From Thiodiazotropha sp040507035 (GTDB lineage: Bacteria; Pseudomonadota; Gammaproteobacteria; Chromatiales; Chromatiaceae): DNA of 64,000 nt. The notes under the pieces are model-generated. The model had not been told where the DNA came from. It did no database searches and saw nothing but the letters and a program-made list of their open reading frames with translations. Each line of letters begins with the position of its first letter. Position 1 is the stretch's first letter. Shown piece after piece: positions 63,320 through 64,000 of the stretch. A program made the position numbers and the translations under genes. The stretch is taken from assembly GCA_040507035.1 (NCBI GenBank), contig JBEVVR010000042.1, forward strand, positions 1 to 64,000. Reading direction: 5' to 3'.

Positions 63320-64000
63320 ATGGAAATTCTACCAAAGAGGATCTACGAAATACTTAAAAACAAAGGTGTTTCTTCGATTACGCATGCAAACAGTGTCAAG
63401 GCATCCTGCGAATTCCTGAGAAGTCGCTGTCTAATGTCCCGTGAAATCATCGACAGGTTCGACGCAAATACACCGTCACCGAAACCTGCGCAACAGCCTA
63501 ACAACTACGCGCTGCTAAACGACATATTCACAGACTCTGCCGACATACATAACAGTGCCAATCGGGATCACTCCCAGGGTCCGGTATTGTTGGAACTCGA
63601 TCTTGAAATCATCAGGAATACCTATACCGGCAAGGTTTGGATCAGCAAAAGCAACCCCATGACATGGGAGAGCAACCTTAGCCATGATAGAAAGTGGTTT
63701 GTATCCGCCAACGACCTGGAAGACAACTTCTCCTGTGGAAGCTTCAATCATATGGTTGTTTTCCGGCATTGCGGAGGCAAGCTGCCGATTCAGGGTTATT
63801 TGAACAGGATCATCCTCGATGATCCCAAACTGCAGACAGACGAAGACAACATCGACTACTTCAGCATGGCCTACGGCGCCTTGAAACTTGCGATGAGAGA
63901 GGGGGGATTTGATATTCCCATAGTGAGGCGTGATTGTAATCAGGGCTGTGGTTGCACGAGTAACTACAGACAGGGGACAACAAATCTTGATGCAATGTTC
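63320..64000 (+). CDS. Unrecognised protein, partial (runs off the right edge)
   Basis: The frame is open for 227 codons from ATG 63320 (GTG at 63317 possible) to the window edge. It starts MEILPKRIYEILKNKGVSS and continues with no family match. Late features include CGGKLPIQGYLNRIILDDPK and a Cys cluster DCNQGCGCTSNYRQG. No signal peptide. It replaces the missing half of the quinone oxidoreductase locus, so it probably belongs to acquired DNA. Confidence 0.6.
   Translation, partial: MEILPKRIYEILKNKGVSSITHANSVKASCEFLRSRCLMSREIIDRFDANTPSPKPAQQPNNYALLNDIFTDSADIHNSANRDHSQGPVLLELDLEIIRNTYTGKVWISKSNPMTWESNLSHDRKWFVSANDLEDNFSCGSFNHMVVFRHCGGKLPIQGYLNRIILDDPKLQTDEDNIDYFSMAYGALKLAMREGGFDIPIVRRDCNQGCGCTSNYRQGTTNLDAMF

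Overview
The window looks like a gammaproteobacterial chromosome. Gene families and operon style suggest a chemolithotrophic, possibly sulfur-oxidising lineage of the Sedimenticola / Ca. Thiodiazotropha kind; this is inferred from gene content, not from a database match. It encodes an uptake [NiFe] hydrogenase, a PQQ alcohol dehydrogenase with its accessory cassette, several c-type cytochromes, GTP-dependent PEP carboxykinase, class II ribonucleotide reductase and a molybdate transporter. No rRNA, tRNA, CRISPR array or complete insertion sequence was seen.

Layout. 0-1.5 kb: hydrogenase maturation genes (hupD, hupF and the first codons of a hyaE/hupG-like gene, all minus) with a 0.3 kb MITE-like element between hupF and hupG. 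1.7-9.5 kb: hemerythrin, a diheme cytochrome, a four-gene ExbB/ExbD-like operon of unknown function, a DUF4388-like protein, a heme-binding HAMP protein and a diguanylate cyclase. 9.5-26.7 kb: an alcohol-oxidation region. It holds a PQQ dehydrogenase with the Asp-x-Asp signature of lanthanide enzymes, a c-550 cytochrome, a XoxJ-like binding protein, a SoxYZ-like carrier, a metallohydrolase, a CxxCW rhodanese, an FAD oxidoreductase, an AcoR-type sigma-54 activator, a NitT/TauT-type ABC transporter and a porin. 26.7-31.3 kb: accessory genes (peptidases, secreted proteins) and an AcuI-like reductase. 31.5-35.4 kb: hydrogenase structural genes hupS-hupL-small protein-hupC. 35.8-44.7 kb: nrdJ, pcm, pckG, a beta-helix protein, an HDAC-like hydrolase, dsbB and a NifX-like protein. 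44.7-48.7 kb: a porin with a Fur box, and modABC. 49-55.5 kb: accessory genes, including a 1065-residue P-loop/TPR protein with tandem 126-bp repeats. 55.9-62.8 kb: a FabF-like synthase with a TetR regulator, a Cpx-like two-component system with PepSY and Spy-like targets, and a fused C_GCAxxG/dUTPase protein. The right edge has a truncated quinone oxidoreductase and an unrecognised gene that leaves the window.

The most informative regulatory signal is a set of four consensus-quality sigma-54 (-24/-12) promoters. They precede hupD, the PQQ dehydrogenase, the porin at 24.8 kb and hupS. They link the two hydrogenase modules, which lie about 30 kb apart on the same strand, and link the alcohol dehydrogenase with the porin and the nearby sigma-54 activator. 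A second regulatory signal is a 10-bp-phased TTTGC repeat in front of both the two-component/PepSY genes and the Spy-like gene.
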